Shown: positions 41,068 to 50,266, numbered from the stretch's first letter. The stretch: DNA of 64,000 bases from Hymenobacter cyanobacteriorum (GCF_022631375.1 NZ_JALBGC010000001.1:992001-1056000), one strand, 5' to 3'. The notes: generated from the letters alone by a model not told the origin. Program-made: numbers and translations.

Positions 41068-44000
41068 GAAGCACCTTGGATAGCTCATACAGGGCGTTTT
41101 TGAACGGCAGGAAGAACAGGGTTTCGGGCACGGTATCACCGTCGCGCAGCACGTCAGCGTACTGCTGGCGGTAGAGGTTGAACGAGTCGCCGAGGCTGCG
41201 CTCCAGCGTGTTCATCACCAGGCCGGGGTCGTTTTTCACGCCCAGGTCGGCCTGCACGCGCTTCAGCTCGGGGTCTTCGAGCAGCAGCTTGAGGCAGGCG
41301 CGGGCGTTGCTCAGCACGGCCTGCTTGATTTCGTCGGTCACGGCGGCGGCTTCGAGGTGGTGCTCGCCTTTGTCGGCCAGCGGGTTCTCGGGGTCGGGCA
41401 GCACGCCCACGGGGCGCACCATGGGCGGGTCTTGCGGAATCTGGCCGGTGGCGAGCACGCCGCCGTTAGCGGTGGTTTGCTTGGGGTCGTCGGCCAGCTT
41501 GATGCGGAAATCGGCCGGCACGGCCTGCCCGGTGGCTTTTTCCATAATGAGGCGGGCCAGCTTCTCTACCGGCTGCAGGTTAGTCCCGGCGGCCAGCAAA
41601 CGCACATAGAGACTGCCGCGCCCCGTGAAGCACAGGTAGCGGGGCAGTTGCTGGCCGTTGGCCACCGTCACCTGCGCCACGTGGTAAATCAGCGCGCCGA
41701 AGTGCAGGTAAAACAGCACCCGCAGGTGCTCGGCCCGCAGCAGCCGCTCGCTGAAACCCAGCAACTGGTCGTAGTTGAACAGGAAGCTGGCCACGTCCTC
41801 GGAGCCGAAATTATCGGTGCTTTCAGCCACCAGCACGTATTCGCGGGCCCGGCGGGCGGCGGGCGAAAGCACCGCGCTTTGCACCCCGGCCACGCCGAAA
41901 CGCACGAGGCCGTTGTCCTTCGAGCCGCGCACTTCGGCGCCGCCATCGCCCCATAGGTCATTGCCGGCGAAGCGGAACGAAGTGCTCAGCACCGGCTTGC
42001 GGTCGGCGTAGAGCAGCACGTCGGTGGTGCCGCCACCGATGTCGATAAAGGCCGCGTTTTCGCCCGGTCCCAGCGTCACGATGTTGCGGCGGGTGAGGTA
42101 GTAGTACGGTGCCGTCGACTCGACCATGCAGGGCATGGAGTTGGTCGTTTTGAACACGTCGTGGAACAGCGTGTCCCACTCGCGCTGGTAAAGGTTGCGC
42201 TGGTAAGTTGAGAAGCTCAGCGGGGCAAACCAGGTGATTTGCGTGGCCGCAAGGTTGCCGCCGTTCAGCGCCACCTTAGCGCGGCACAGCAGCAGAATTT
42301 CCTTGAAAAACGCCCGTACGCGGTTGGTGTTGGCGATGTTCAGCGAATTATCCCACTTCAGATTGGTGTGGTAGTTCGGCCGGCGCTGCTCTTCGGTTAT
42401 GATGCCAAAGGCCACGTTGATGTTGCCCAACACACTCAGCTCCTGGGTGGCATAGTTGGCCGCCTCGTACGTCGCGGTGCGGGCCGGGAAGGCGTAGGGC
42501 GAGCTATCGGCCCCGATAATCGGCGGCACAAATTCGCGCTCCTGGTACTGCTGCCAGCGCTTGATTTGTACGAAGTTGGCCGGGTCGTCGTCGATGCCGC
42601 GGTACAGGCGCTCGTATACGCTGCGGTCAGGCTCAGCGGTGCTCTTTTTGAGCAGGACCACGGGCGAGTCGGCCACGCCGAAACTGAACGGCTTGGGCTC
42701 CTGGCCGGGGCTGTCCTGCATGGCTACGTGGGTGTTCGTGGTGCCAAAGTCGATGGCAAAACGGTACTCCTTGGTGCCCTGGCGCACTTCGGCCCAGCGC
42801 GGGATGATGAGCGCACGGCCCTCGGCCGGGGCCGGGTTCAGCACTTCGAGGTAGTCGAAATGGGTGCCACGCACCTCGTAGTAGGTGCTGCCTTCGTCCT
42901 GGCTGGTTTTGGGGGTGCGCTCGTAGCGGGTGGCGCTTTGGTCGGTGCCGGTATCGCTGAGTTGGTGGCCGTTGGCCCAGAATTTCAGGTCGACTTTCTT
43001 GGTCACCATGCTCGGGTCGATGTTGTTGGCATCCACCAGCATGACCTTGTAGAAGTCGTTGTACTGCGGCGCGTCGGCTACTTTCACGAACGGGAACACC
43101 GACAGCGCCACGTTGGTCACGCGCAGGCGGCCCACGCCATCGCCCTGCGGGTTGTCGTAGTAAGCGCGCTCATAATCAACGTAGTCGCCGCCGCTCACCG
43201 GAATGCGCAGCCGCACCCGTATGCAGGCCGATTCCAGCTCCAGCGAAAGGTGCTCGGCCAAATCCTGCTGCGTGAAGTAGTCGAAATACGCCGGCTTGAT
43301 GGGCAGCAGCGGCCAGCTGCTGGGCCGGAAACCGGGCGCAATTTTCAGGTTGCCAACGAAGAACTTCGCCTCATCCACCTCGTACGGCACCGCCAGCAAG
43401 GTTTCCTCCAGCAGGTCGTTCACCGTGAGGTACGGATACGGCAGCTCCGGGCCGGGCAGCGTGCGCTCCTTCAGCGGCCGGGCATCGGTCAGGGGCACGA
43501 TGGCGCCGCTGTCGGCAAACAGCGTTTCGTTGTAATACTTCTTGCCGATGGCCTTCAGGCCCGGGCGTAGCACAATGGGCAGCGGCCCGGCCACCCCCGC
43601 CCGCGTGGGCCGGATGAACAGGTCGGAGCCGCGCACGGTGCCCTCGTCGGGCCGCACGCGCAGCAGCACGCCGGCCACGTCAATCTGGTTATTCGAGGCG
43701 TCGGTGAGGATGGGAAAATTGCTGAGACTGGCGGTGCCGTCCATGGCCCAGCGCTGCAGTTGGCCGCGGTCCAGGGTGTCGCGCACCAGCGGGGCCATCG
43801 AAGTCAGGGCGGGGTCACCCACGAACTCCTGGTACACGTAGTCGCGGAAAGCGGCTTCGCGGTTGGCCAGCGGCACGTACTGGTTATCAAAATAGTAGCC
43901 CCCTCCCTGCGGGCGCTGCACCGGCAGCGGCTTCACATTCGGGGCCGGGAAAAACAGCGTGAGCGGCGAAGTGCCGCCGATGAGCTGCGGCACCCCATTC

Positions 44001-44452
44001 GCGCCGGGGAAGTAGATGAGGTGCATCTCGGTCAGCTTCGCGAAGCGGCCGTCGAGGTAGAGGCTCAGCACATCGGCCAGCGGCCGGGTGGCGGGATTGG
44101 CGCGCAGCTTGGCCAGTTCCTCGTCCTTGCGCCAGGCCCGGATTTGCAGGCGCTGGCTGGCCAGCTTGCGCTGGTGGAAGTTGAACACCATTTCCCACAC
44201 ATCCCAGAAGTGGCTCACCAGTTGGTGGTAAACGGAGTCCTGAGCCGCACCACCCTGCGTCACGAAGCGCAAGGCCGTCTCTACCAAGTGCATGCGGGCA
44301 AAGGGCGAGGGAATCGAAACCGCCACCTTAGCGGCGCGGCCGCCCTGCGGGTCGAGCAGGCGCTCCACTTCGTGGGGGCCGATTTTACCAGTCGGTCCCC
44401 AGCCCTCGTGGGTGCTGGAGCCGGTATCGTGCAAACGCAGGATTTTAGCCAT
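41045..44452 (-). CDS. SrfB-like protein with actin/Hsp70-type ATPase fold
   Basis: 1135 residues, no signal peptide. The N-terminal 550 residues are unassigned. Near residue 566 the phosphate-1 motif FAIDFGTTNTHVAMQD opens an actin/Hsp70-like ATPase, and near 800 the second phosphate motif AAFIDIGGGTTDVLLYADRK follows, with an adenosine-type region CFTGRGSLYVRLLAAG about 960. The size and order fit the SrfB family (virulence factor SrfB), first named in Salmonella and of unknown function. Here it lies between a tubulin-like and a membrane protein gene. It is the largest component of the operon and probably the main ATPase. Confidence 0.85.
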   Translation of the reverse strand: MAKILRLHDTGSSTHEGWGPTGKIGPHEVERLLDPQGGRAAKVAVSIPSPFARMHLVETALRFVTQGGAAQDSVYHQLVSHFWDVWEMVFNFHQRKLASQRLQIRAWRKDEELAKLRANPATRPLADVLSLYLDGRFAKLTEMHLIYFPGANGVPQLIGGTSPLTLFFPAPNVKPLPVQRPQGGGYYFDNQYVPLANREAAFRDYVYQEFVGDPALTSMAPLVRDTLDRGQLQRWAMDGTASLSNFPILTDASNNQIDVAGVLLRVRPDEGTVRGSDLFIRPTRAGVAGPLPIVLRPGLKAIGKKYYNETLFADSGAIVPLTDARPLKERTLPGPELPYPYLTVNDLLEETLLAVPYEVDEAKFFVGNLKIAPGFRPSSWPLLPIKPAYFDYFTQQDLAEHLSLELESACIRVRLRIPVSGGDYVDYERAYYDNPQGDGVGRLRVTNVALSVFPFVKVADAPQYNDFYKVMLVDANNIDPSMVTKKVDLKFWANGHQLSDTGTDQSATRYERTPKTSQDEGSTYYEVRGTHFDYLEVLNPAPAEGRALIIPRWAEVRQGTKEYRFAIDFGTTNTHVAMQDSPGQEPKPFSFGVADSPVVLLKKSTAEPDRSVYERLYRGIDDDPANFVQIKRWQQYQEREFVPPIIGADSSPYAFPARTATYEAANYATQELSVLGNINVAFGIITEEQRRPNYHTNLKWDNSLNIANTNRVRAFFKEILLLCRAKVALNGGNLAATQITWFAPLSFSTYQRNLYQREWDTLFHDVFKTTNSMPCMVESTAPYYYLTRRNIVTLGPGENAAFIDIGGGTTDVLLYADRKPVLSTSFRFAGNDLWGDGGAEVRGSKDNGLVRFGVAGVQSAVLSPAARRAREYVLVAESTDNFGSEDVASFLFNYDQLLGFSERLLRAEHLRVLFYLHFGALIYHVAQVTVANGQQLPRYLCFTGRGSLYVRLLAAGTNLQPVEKLARLIMEKATGQAVPADFRIKLADDPKQTTANGGVLATGQIPQDPPMVRPVGVLPDPENPLADKGEHHLEAAAVTDEIKQAVLSNARACLKLLLEDPELKRVQADLGVKNDPGLVMNTLERSLGDSFNLYRQQYADVLRDGDTVPETLFFLPFKNALYELSKVLHDAQPLN

Positions 44453-44465
44453 CTAATTTATTATT

Positions 44466-44609
44466 GTTGAATTGCTGGATGGGCGAATTGTTGAATTGAC
44501 GTTCCGCTGAATAATCAATAGCTAAGGCATTACATCCAAGCCAAAAGAGTTGACCGGATTCTTCAACCAATTCAACTATTCAGCAGTCTAGCCATTCACC
44601 CGTTCATCA
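44466..44609. repeat. Weak fold-back element, family I
   Basis: Imperfect inverted similarity between gttgaattgctggatgggcg (44466 region) and aaccaattcaactattcagc (44566 region). It spans the gap between the tubulin-like and SrfB-like genes. Lower identity than other families. Confidence 0.5.
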
Positions 44610-46085
44610 GGAATACTGCAGCTTCTTGTCCAGAATCTCCTCTGTCGCCTCCTCAAACGCCTTCACCACCCAGCGCAACGCTTCATTCTCCGTTGGGTTT
44701 TTCAGGGTGTCTTTGCCCACGGCTTTGGTCAGCTCGTCGCGGAAGAAACCCGGGGTAATGCCTTTGCTGAAAATGCCGGTTTCGACCGTTTTATCCGACA
44801 CCATTTTGTTGAAATCCATCTCGTCGGCGCGGATGGCGGTGTAGCGGCGCTGGTTCACGCCCAGTTCGCGCAGCCACTCGTTGTATTCGCCGAAAAAGTC
44901 GGTCAGCTCGCGCAGGGCGCGGTTGTTGCGCAGCTGGGCCGAGAGGTCGCCGGCCTCGTAGTAGGGCGCTTTGGCATCTTCGGGGGTGTGCTTGAGGAAG
45001 TAGCGGGCGAAGTAGTGCAGCTGGATGAGCGGGCGGGCCACTTCCTGGCGCATCTCGGTGGGCAGCTGGCCGAAGTCGATGTCGGTGCTGTCGGCTTTCA
45101 GGCCATACTCGTGGTAGAGCGGCTGGTTGCCGTCGAGCTGGTTATCGGGCACTTCCATGAAATGCTGAATGGAGAGCGCGCCCAGCATTTCGAGCAGGTG
45201 GGCATGGTTGCGCTGCTCGGCGCGGCCGGGGTGGTTGGCCAGCGGCTGGCCGGGCTGGTCGCCGAGGTAGTACATGGCCTCCAGCCCTTGCAGGTTGTCG
45301 GCGTAGTACGAAAGGGCGGTTTTCGTCTTCGTAATGAAGGTGTTGGAGTCGATGAAATCCTGGCCGCCGGCCTTCTCATCGGCCGAAGGGTCCTGCAGCT
45401 TGAAGTAAGGCAGCATCACCAGCGCGCCGGCTTTGAGGCGGCGGCGGATTTCGGGGTGGGCCAGCGGCGAGTTGGCGTCGCGCAGGTTTTTCACCAGCAG
45501 CGGGAAGCCGGCCGCGCCGGTGCCACCAAAAATGGAGCTGATGAAAAATGCCCGGTCGCCATCCTGCAAACTTTGGGCGAGGTAGCGCATTTCCTTTGAC
45601 TGCACCACCGCATTGAGCACCACCGAACCTACGTTGGGCGAGCCGCGGAAGCCCACGTCGAGGTTGGCCGCGAGGCTATCCTGCGTAAATAACAAATCGA
45701 CCAGGCCCTGCGTCTCCACCGAGAGGTCGTTGTATTTCAGGTAATCGCGGAAGGGCTGGCTGATGCCGCCGAAGTCGTACACGAACGAGTCGCGCAGCTC
45801 CTCGCCGCCGCCGCTGGTGTTCAGGTGGGCCAGCGTGTTCATGGGCTGGCTGAAGAAGCCGGTTTTTTCCTTCTGGCCGTCGCCGTACAGGGCCTCATGG
45901 ATGCGGGCGTAGCGCTTGAGCAGCGCCACGGTGCGCGTCACGTCGCCGTTCTGGGTGTCGGGGTCGATGAGGACGGGCACCACCTGGTCGCAGTTCGGAA
46001 TGCGGACGCCCGAGGCCAGCAGCATGGTGAGGGAGCGCAGCACGCGGGCCCCGGTGCCGCCCACGGCAAAGATGAATAGCTTCAT
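44607..46085 (-). CDS. Tubulin/FtsZ-like GTPase-type protein
   Basis: 492 residues, no signal peptide. The start KLFIFAVGGTGARVLRSL fits the N-terminal nucleotide-binding loop of the tubulin/FtsZ superfamily, and ISSIFGGTGAAGFPLLVKNL (near 180) matches its GGTGxG phosphate signature. The rest is not close to FtsZ or TubZ. Two distant FtsZ-like families have been described computationally in bacteria with membrane-remodelling predictions; whether this is one needs profile search. ATG 46085 chosen because it opens the nucleotide loop; the longer frame crosses a fold-back repeat. Confidence 0.8.
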   Translation of the reverse strand: MKLFIFAVGGTGARVLRSLTMLLASGVRIPNCDQVVPVLIDPDTQNGDVTRTVALLKRYARIHEALYGDGQKEKTGFFSQPMNTLAHLNTSGGGEELRDSFVYDFGGISQPFRDYLKYNDLSVETQGLVDLLFTQDSLAANLDVGFRGSPNVGSVVLNAVVQSKEMRYLAQSLQDGDRAFFISSIFGGTGAAGFPLLVKNLRDANSPLAHPEIRRRLKAGALVMLPYFKLQDPSADEKAGGQDFIDSNTFITKTKTALSYYADNLQGLEAMYYLGDQPGQPLANHPGRAEQRNHAHLLEMLGALSIQHFMEVPDNQLDGNQPLYHEYGLKADSTDIDFGQLPTEMRQEVARPLIQLHYFARYFLKHTPEDAKAPYYEAGDLSAQLRNNRALRELTDFFGEYNEWLRELGVNQRRYTAIRADEMDFNKMVSDKTVETGIFSKGITPGFFRDELTKAVGKDTLKNPTENEALRWVVKAFEEATEEILDKKLQYS

Positions 46086-46089
46086 GAAA

Positions 46090-46191
46090 TGTTGAGTTTT
46101 GAAGGTTGAGTGCTGAGTTGGAATGTTGGGGAGTATGCCAGGCAACTTGCCTGTTCAACTCAACCCTCAACATTCAACTCTTAAAACTTCA
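46090..46191. repeat. Fold-back element, family F
   Basis: Imperfect inverted repeat: ttgagttttgaaggttgagt (46092 on) with actcaaccctcaacattcaa (46158 on) and gccaggcaa/ttgcctg at the centre. It fills the gap upstream of the tubulin-like gene. Confidence 0.75.
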
Positions 46192-46192
46192 A

Positions 46193-46603
46193 TTAAAACG
46201 GCCCCACAAACGGCGTGGTGCGCGCATACGTGCTCCAGCGCTTCAGCAGCACCGAGAAAATCAGGAACCACAGCACTGCCACCAGCATGTTCACCACCAT
46301 GAAGTAACCCAGGTAGCTGCTCACTTCCGCGCCGTGGCCTTTGCCGAGGCTGTTGGCCAGAAACACGCCCAAGCCAGCGGCCAGCGCTAGTGTGAGGGCC
46401 CAGTGCGGCGTGCGGAACATGCCCGTGCGCAAAGCCGAGTTGAATACGTAATAAAAGGCCAGCACTAGCAACAGACTCACGCCCAACGTGCTCCAGCCCA
46501 CGAGCGAAAACAGGTCGGTTTTGTACAGGCCGTAATCGGCCGGGCGCTGGCTTTGGAAGATGGAAATCAGAGCCGAATACAGGCTGGTGAAGAAGGTTTG
46601 CAT
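46193..46603 (-). CDS. Three-span membrane protein of the operon
   Basis: 136 residues with three strong membrane helices (WSTLGVSLLLVLAFYYVFNS, HWALTLALAAGLGVFLANSL, FMVVNMLVAVLWFLIFSVLL). No domain recognised. It sits between the vWA-like lipoprotein and tubulin-like genes and would anchor cytoplasmic components to the inner membrane. Confidence 0.8.
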   Translation of the reverse strand: MQTFFTSLYSALISIFQSQRPADYGLYKTDLFSLVGWSTLGVSLLLVLAFYYVFNSALRTGMFRTPHWALTLALAAGLGVFLANSLGKGHGAEVSSYLGYFMVVNMLVAVLWFLIFSVLLKRWSTYARTTPFVGPF

Positions 46604-46614
46604 AGGAAAAGGTT

Positions 46615-46694
46615 AGAGATGTGAGAAGTGAGACCTGAGAGGCGAGATAAAAACGACGATTGTCTCCTATCTCACTTCTCGCCGTCTCATGTCT
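46615..46694. repeat. Fold-back element, family G
   Basis: Imperfect arms: agagatgtgagaagtgagac (46615 on) with ctcacttctcgccgtctcat (46671 on). It fills the gap between the lipoprotein and 3-TM genes. Confidence 0.7.
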
Positions 46695-48035
46695 CTATTT
46701 GTCGTTTTTGAGCGGAAGCTGAACCGTGAATACGGCCGGCAAGGTGGTTGGGTACGATTGGCGGACGCCGGTCAGAATCTGGTCGAGGCCGAAGGTGCGC
46801 GGGGCGGGCGTGTTGTCGTTGGCGGTGCTCCAGGCGGCTACCCAGTCCGGCGTTTCCGGGGCGGGCAGGGCCAGGGTGAGCGTGGCGGTGGGGGCCGCCA
46901 GCTTGCTCACGCGCAGGCGTACCACGTGGGTGTAAGGCGCCAGCACGGGCTGGCCGCTTTGCTCCACTTCGGTGAGCGGGCGCACCGAGCCGGGCAGCAG
47001 GTTGGCCTGGCCGTTGGGCAGGCGCACTTGCAGATGTTGGGCCAAAAATGCCGGCTGCTGCCAGGCAATGGGCAATTCCTTCAAATCAAGCCCCACCGAA
47101 AAGTCCACCGGGTCGTCGGACGGGTTCAGGGCCAAGCTTTTGTCATTGTCGGCGTACACGGTGCCGCCGCTCGACTTTAATTTCGGGTCGGTGAGCTTGG
47201 TGAGCAGCGGGGCGAAGGCCGGCGTGCTGGTTTTCAACCCGAAAAAGGCTTGCTGCGCCGGCGCGTTCCGAAATACCTCTGCCGCGTAGCGCGCCACCTG
47301 GGCGGGCGGTCCAATCACCCACACATAATAAGGCACCTTCTCGCCGTTGAGCGTGCGCTTTTGCACCGGCGTTTTCACGGCCGGGAAGTAGCTGCCGTAG
47401 AAATGCGAGGTTTCGCCGAATACCGCCACGGCCAGCTGCTGCCGGTTCACGGGTGCGATGGATGTGCGAATCAGGTTCGGCAGCTGGGAGAAGTCCGACT
47501 TGCGGGCCGGGCCATAGATGAAGTCCGAAATCACCACGCTCACCTCCTCCCCGGCCTTGGGCCGGTTGAGAATGCCTTCCAGCATCTGCGGCAGCTCGGT
47601 GCCAAGGGCGGCCTGGCTCACTTCGCCCTGCACCACATCGCGCAACTGCTCAAATTTCACGGGGCGCGGCGCGGCGTTCTCGCAGAGGTAATATTTGCGT
47701 TCGGCCACGGCCCCGCTCACCTGCGTTTCGGTGATAAGCGCACCAATGCGCTGCTGGAATTCCGTGGCCGGCTTGTCGGCCCCGCCGCGCGGCACAAAGC
47801 CTTTCATGCCGCCCGAGTATTCCAGAAAAACACTCACGTGCAGCGGCGCAGCTTCGGGGGCGACTGGTGCGTCGGCGGTGGCCTTGGGGCCTTTGGCGGG
47901 CTTGGTGGCGGTGGTTTCGGTGGGCTCCGAGCCGCAGGCCGTTAGCAGCGAAACGGTGCCAAGCAAAAGCCCGGCGAGCCGGAAACCACGAACAAGACGC
48001 AACGCGGGCCGGGGCCCGTAATCAGATATCGGCAT
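46695..48035 (-). CDS. vWA-like lipoprotein, first gene of the SrfB/tubulin operon
   Basis: 446 residues. Lipoprotein signal ending LLTAC (Cys about 32). VSVFLEYSGGMKGFV resembles the MIDAS DxSxS loop of von Willebrand A domains with Glu and Gly at two positions, and VSVVISDFIYGP could supply the later MIDAS Asp. A C-terminal beta-rich part follows. A vWA fold on the periplasmic side would bind a partner protein. The longer in-frame extension to 48332 crosses the divergent promoter region, so ATG 48035 is preferred. Confidence 0.8.
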   Translation of the reverse strand: MPISDYGPRPALRLVRGFRLAGLLLGTVSLLTACGSEPTETTATKPAKGPKATADAPVAPEAAPLHVSVFLEYSGGMKGFVPRGGADKPATEFQQRIGALITETQVSGAVAERKYYLCENAAPRPVKFEQLRDVVQGEVSQAALGTELPQMLEGILNRPKAGEEVSVVISDFIYGPARKSDFSQLPNLIRTSIAPVNRQQLAVAVFGETSHFYGSYFPAVKTPVQKRTLNGEKVPYYVWVIGPPAQVARYAAEVFRNAPAQQAFFGLKTSTPAFAPLLTKLTDPKLKSSGGTVYADNDKSLALNPSDDPVDFSVGLDLKELPIAWQQPAFLAQHLQVRLPNGQANLLPGSVRPLTEVEQSGQPVLAPYTHVVRLRVSKLAAPTATLTLALPAPETPDWVAAWSTANDNTPAPRTFGLDQILTGVRQSYPTTLPAVFTVQLPLKNDK

Positions 48036-48146
48036 ATAGTAAGCGCTGGGCAAGGTTTTGGGGCGAAGTATAGGCATTACGCAACGAAATGCCAGCCGGC
48101 CGAAAACCGCCGCCGCTAAACGCGCGCAATTGGCTGGTGGTACGTG

Positions 48147-48154
48147 TACTTTTG
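48147..48154 (+). promoter_or_regulatory. -7 element upstream of the SpoIIAA-like gene
   Basis: TACTTTTG matches TAnnTTTG; the nearest TTG (48130-48132) is only 14 nt away, so the -33 part is unclear. It lies 117 bp before the ATG at 48271. Confidence 0.5.
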
Positions 48155-48270
48155 CGGCCGGCCAAAATTTGCTGCTTTGCGTAGTGGTTTTTTCCGACCT
48201 GCTGCGCCGGTATTGGCAGTTGGTCAGGTTGTTGCCGGTTTGTTCGTTCCCTATTTTTTCCGCGTCGCTC

Positions 48271-48672
48271 ATGCGCCTCATTGCTTTTCGCCCCGAATAC
48301 CAGATTACCGCCGAACCGAGCCGCAACCGCATCTTTTACAAGCACTTTGCCGAACTGGCCCAGGCCCAGGAACTGCCCGAATACCTCAGCGACTGGCAGC
48401 AGGCCCTGGATGCCATGAAGCCCGGGTTCACCATTCTCAGCGACATGACGGAGTTGGACGACGTGTCGGGCCCGTTGGCCAAGCTTTTCGAGCAGGCCCA
48501 GACGCTGCTCGACGGCCGGGGCCTGCGCATGATTGCCACCGTGCACGCCCCCGACGTAGCCCTGGCCCACGCCGCAACCTCGGCCGAAGCCCCGGCCAAA
48601 TATCCCCGGCGCAGCTTTACCGACCTCTGGCAGGCCGATAAATTCCTGGACGAGCTGGCCGCCGGCGCCTAG
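48271..48672 (+). CDS. SpoIIAA/STAS-like small protein
   Basis: 133 residues, cytoplasmic. YQITAEPSRNRIFYKHFAEL, then SDWQQALDAMKPGFTILSDM and TELDDVSGPLAKLFEQAQTL, GRGLRMIATVH resemble the SpoIIAA-like fold seen in bacterial STAS/SEC14-related proteins. Such proteins bind anti-sigma factors or small ligands; no partner is next door. It is divergent from the seven-gene operon. ATG 48271 chosen from domain start. Confidence 0.65.
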   Translation: MRLIAFRPEYQITAEPSRNRIFYKHFAELAQAQELPEYLSDWQQALDAMKPGFTILSDMTELDDVSGPLAKLFEQAQTLLDGRGLRMIATVHAPDVALAHAATSAEAPAKYPRRSFTDLWQADKFLDELAAGA

Positions 48673-48732
48673 ATTCAACGGCTTTCGGGCCAACGTTTTG
48701 GGCCGCGGGGCTGTTATAAAGCGGGCCGCCGA

Positions 48733-48763
48733 TTGGCGGCCCCGACCCCACCCCGTACCTTTG
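48733..48763 (+). promoter_or_regulatory. Promoter of the ferredoxin reductase operon
   Basis: TTG 48733-48735, 20 nt, TACCTTTG 48756-48763, 67 bp before the ATG. Confidence 0.85.
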
Positions 48764-48830
48764 CGCCAACGGCCTCCTACGTTGTGGCCGCTTCAAACCC
48801 GATGCCCGGTTAAAGGCACTTTTTGCGTTT

Positions 48831-49847
48831 ATGTCCAATTCCATTTCCACCGATATCTGCATCATCGGCGCCGGCCCGGTCGGTCTGTTTGCAGTTTTTG
48901 AAGCGGGCTTGCTCAAGCTCCGCTGCCACGTTGTTGATGCCCTGCCGCAGCCCGGCGGCCAGCTCTCCGAGATTTACCCCAAGAAGCCGATTTACGACAT
49001 CCCGGGATTTCCCGAAATCCTGGCCGGCGACCTGGTCGACAATCTGATGAAGCAGATTGAGCCCTTCCACCCCACCTTCACGCTGGGCGAGCGGGTGGAG
49101 CAGTTCCAAAAGCTCGACGACGGCTCGTTCCAGCTCTTCACCACCGACGGCACCGAAATCCACTGCAAGGCCGTGGCCATTGCCGGCGGCCTGGGCTCGT
49201 TCGAGCCCCGCAAGCCGGCCGTGGAAAACCTGGAGCAGTTTGAAGGCGGCCGCGGCGTGCACTACATGGTGCGCGACCCCGAGCATTTCCGCGACAAGAA
49301 AATCGTGATTGCCGGCGGCGGCGACTCGGCCCTCGACTGGACCAATTTCCTCGCCAACGTGGCGTCGGATGTGACGCTCGTGCACCGCGGCACCACCTTC
49401 CGGGGTGCGGCCGACTCGGCCGAGAAAGTAAAAAACCTGCACGAAGCCGGCAAAATCAAGCTCGTGCTCAGCTCCAACGTAACGCACCTGCACGGCAACG
49501 GCGAGCTAAAGGAAGTGACCATCACCGGCAACGACGGCCAGGCCGAAACCGTGCCGCTCGACTGCTTCATTCCGCTGTTCGGCCTCACGCCCAAGCTCGG
49601 CCCCATCGGCGAGTGGGGCCTGGAAATTGAGAACGACGCCGTAAAAGTGGACACGCTCGACTACAGCACCTCGCTGCCCGGCGTGTTCGCCATCGGCGAC
49701 ATCAACACCTACCCCGGCAAGCTGAAGCTGATTCTCTGCGGCTTCCACGAGGCCGCGCTGATGTGCCAGGGCGCGTTCAAATACATTTTCCCCGACAAGA
49801 AGTACACCCTGAAGTACACCACCGTCAACGGGGCACCCAGCATGTAA
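48831..49847 (+). CDS. Thioredoxin-reductase-like ferredoxin-NADP reductase
   Basis: 338 residues. FAD site ICIIGAGPVGLFAVFEA, PGGQLSEIYPKK and IYDIPGFPEILAGDL; NAD(P)H site IVIAGGGDSALDW; C-terminal FAD contact FAIGDINTYPGKL. The redox CxxC of thioredoxin reductases is absent, which fits the TrxR-like ferredoxin-NADP(+) reductase family (YumC type). A 2Fe-2S ferredoxin gene follows 92 bp downstream across a fold-back, a likely electron-transfer pair. Confidence 0.93.
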   Translation: MSNSISTDICIIGAGPVGLFAVFEAGLLKLRCHVVDALPQPGGQLSEIYPKKPIYDIPGFPEILAGDLVDNLMKQIEPFHPTFTLGERVEQFQKLDDGSFQLFTTDGTEIHCKAVAIAGGLGSFEPRKPAVENLEQFEGGRGVHYMVRDPEHFRDKKIVIAGGGDSALDWTNFLANVASDVTLVHRGTTFRGAADSAEKVKNLHEAGKIKLVLSSNVTHLHGNGELKEVTITGNDGQAETVPLDCFIPLFGLTPKLGPIGEWGLEIENDAVKVDTLDYSTSLPGVFAIGDINTYPGKLKLILCGFHEAALMCQGAFKYIFPDKKYTLKYTTVNGAPSM

Positions 49848-49849
49848 AA

Positions 49850-49935
49850 AGGGTAAGAGGGTATGGGGGTAAGAGGGCAGGGATTTTTACGTCCTTCCAC
49901 CCTCCTACCTTCTTACCCCCATACCCTCCTACCCT
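49850..49935. repeat. Fold-back element, family H
   Basis: Arms 49850-49882 (agggtaagagggtatggggg) and 49901-49935 (ccccataccctcctaccct) with a few mismatches, separating reductase and ferredoxin. Confidence 0.88.
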
Positions 49936-49939
49936 AAAT

Positions 49940-50266
49940 ATGGAAAACGACATTCGCATTTACGTCGAAGACGCGCCCGGCCAACGCACGGAGCTCATTG
50001 GCCCCACCGACATGGGCCTGAGCCTGATGGAGTTGCTCAAAGCCAGCGGCTACGACATCATGGCCACTTGCGGCGGCATGGCCCTCTGCGCCACCTGCCA
50101 TGTGGAAGTACTGGCCGGCCCGGCCCTGCCCGAGCCCGGCGACGACGAGCTCGACATGCTCGAAACCCTGCCCGTAGTGCACGAAGGCTCGCGCCTGAGC
50201 TGCCAGATTCGCCTCACGCCCCGCACCGACGGCCTGGTGGTACGCCTGGCCCCCACGGGGGCGTAA
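49940..50266 (+). CDS. 2Fe-2S ferredoxin, adrenodoxin type
   Basis: 108 residues. The cluster-binding loop TCGGMALCATCHVEV (C-x5-C-x2-C) and a fourth Cys in SRLSCQIRL fit adrenodoxin/ISC-type ferredoxins. It carries electrons, probably from the adjacent reductase, to iron-sulfur assembly or a monooxygenase that is not visible here. Confidence 0.95.
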   Translation: MENDIRIYVEDAPGQRTELIGPTDMGLSLMELLKASGYDIMATCGGMALCATCHVEVLAGPALPEPGDDELDMLETLPVVHEGSRLSCQIRLTPRTDGLVVRLAPTGA

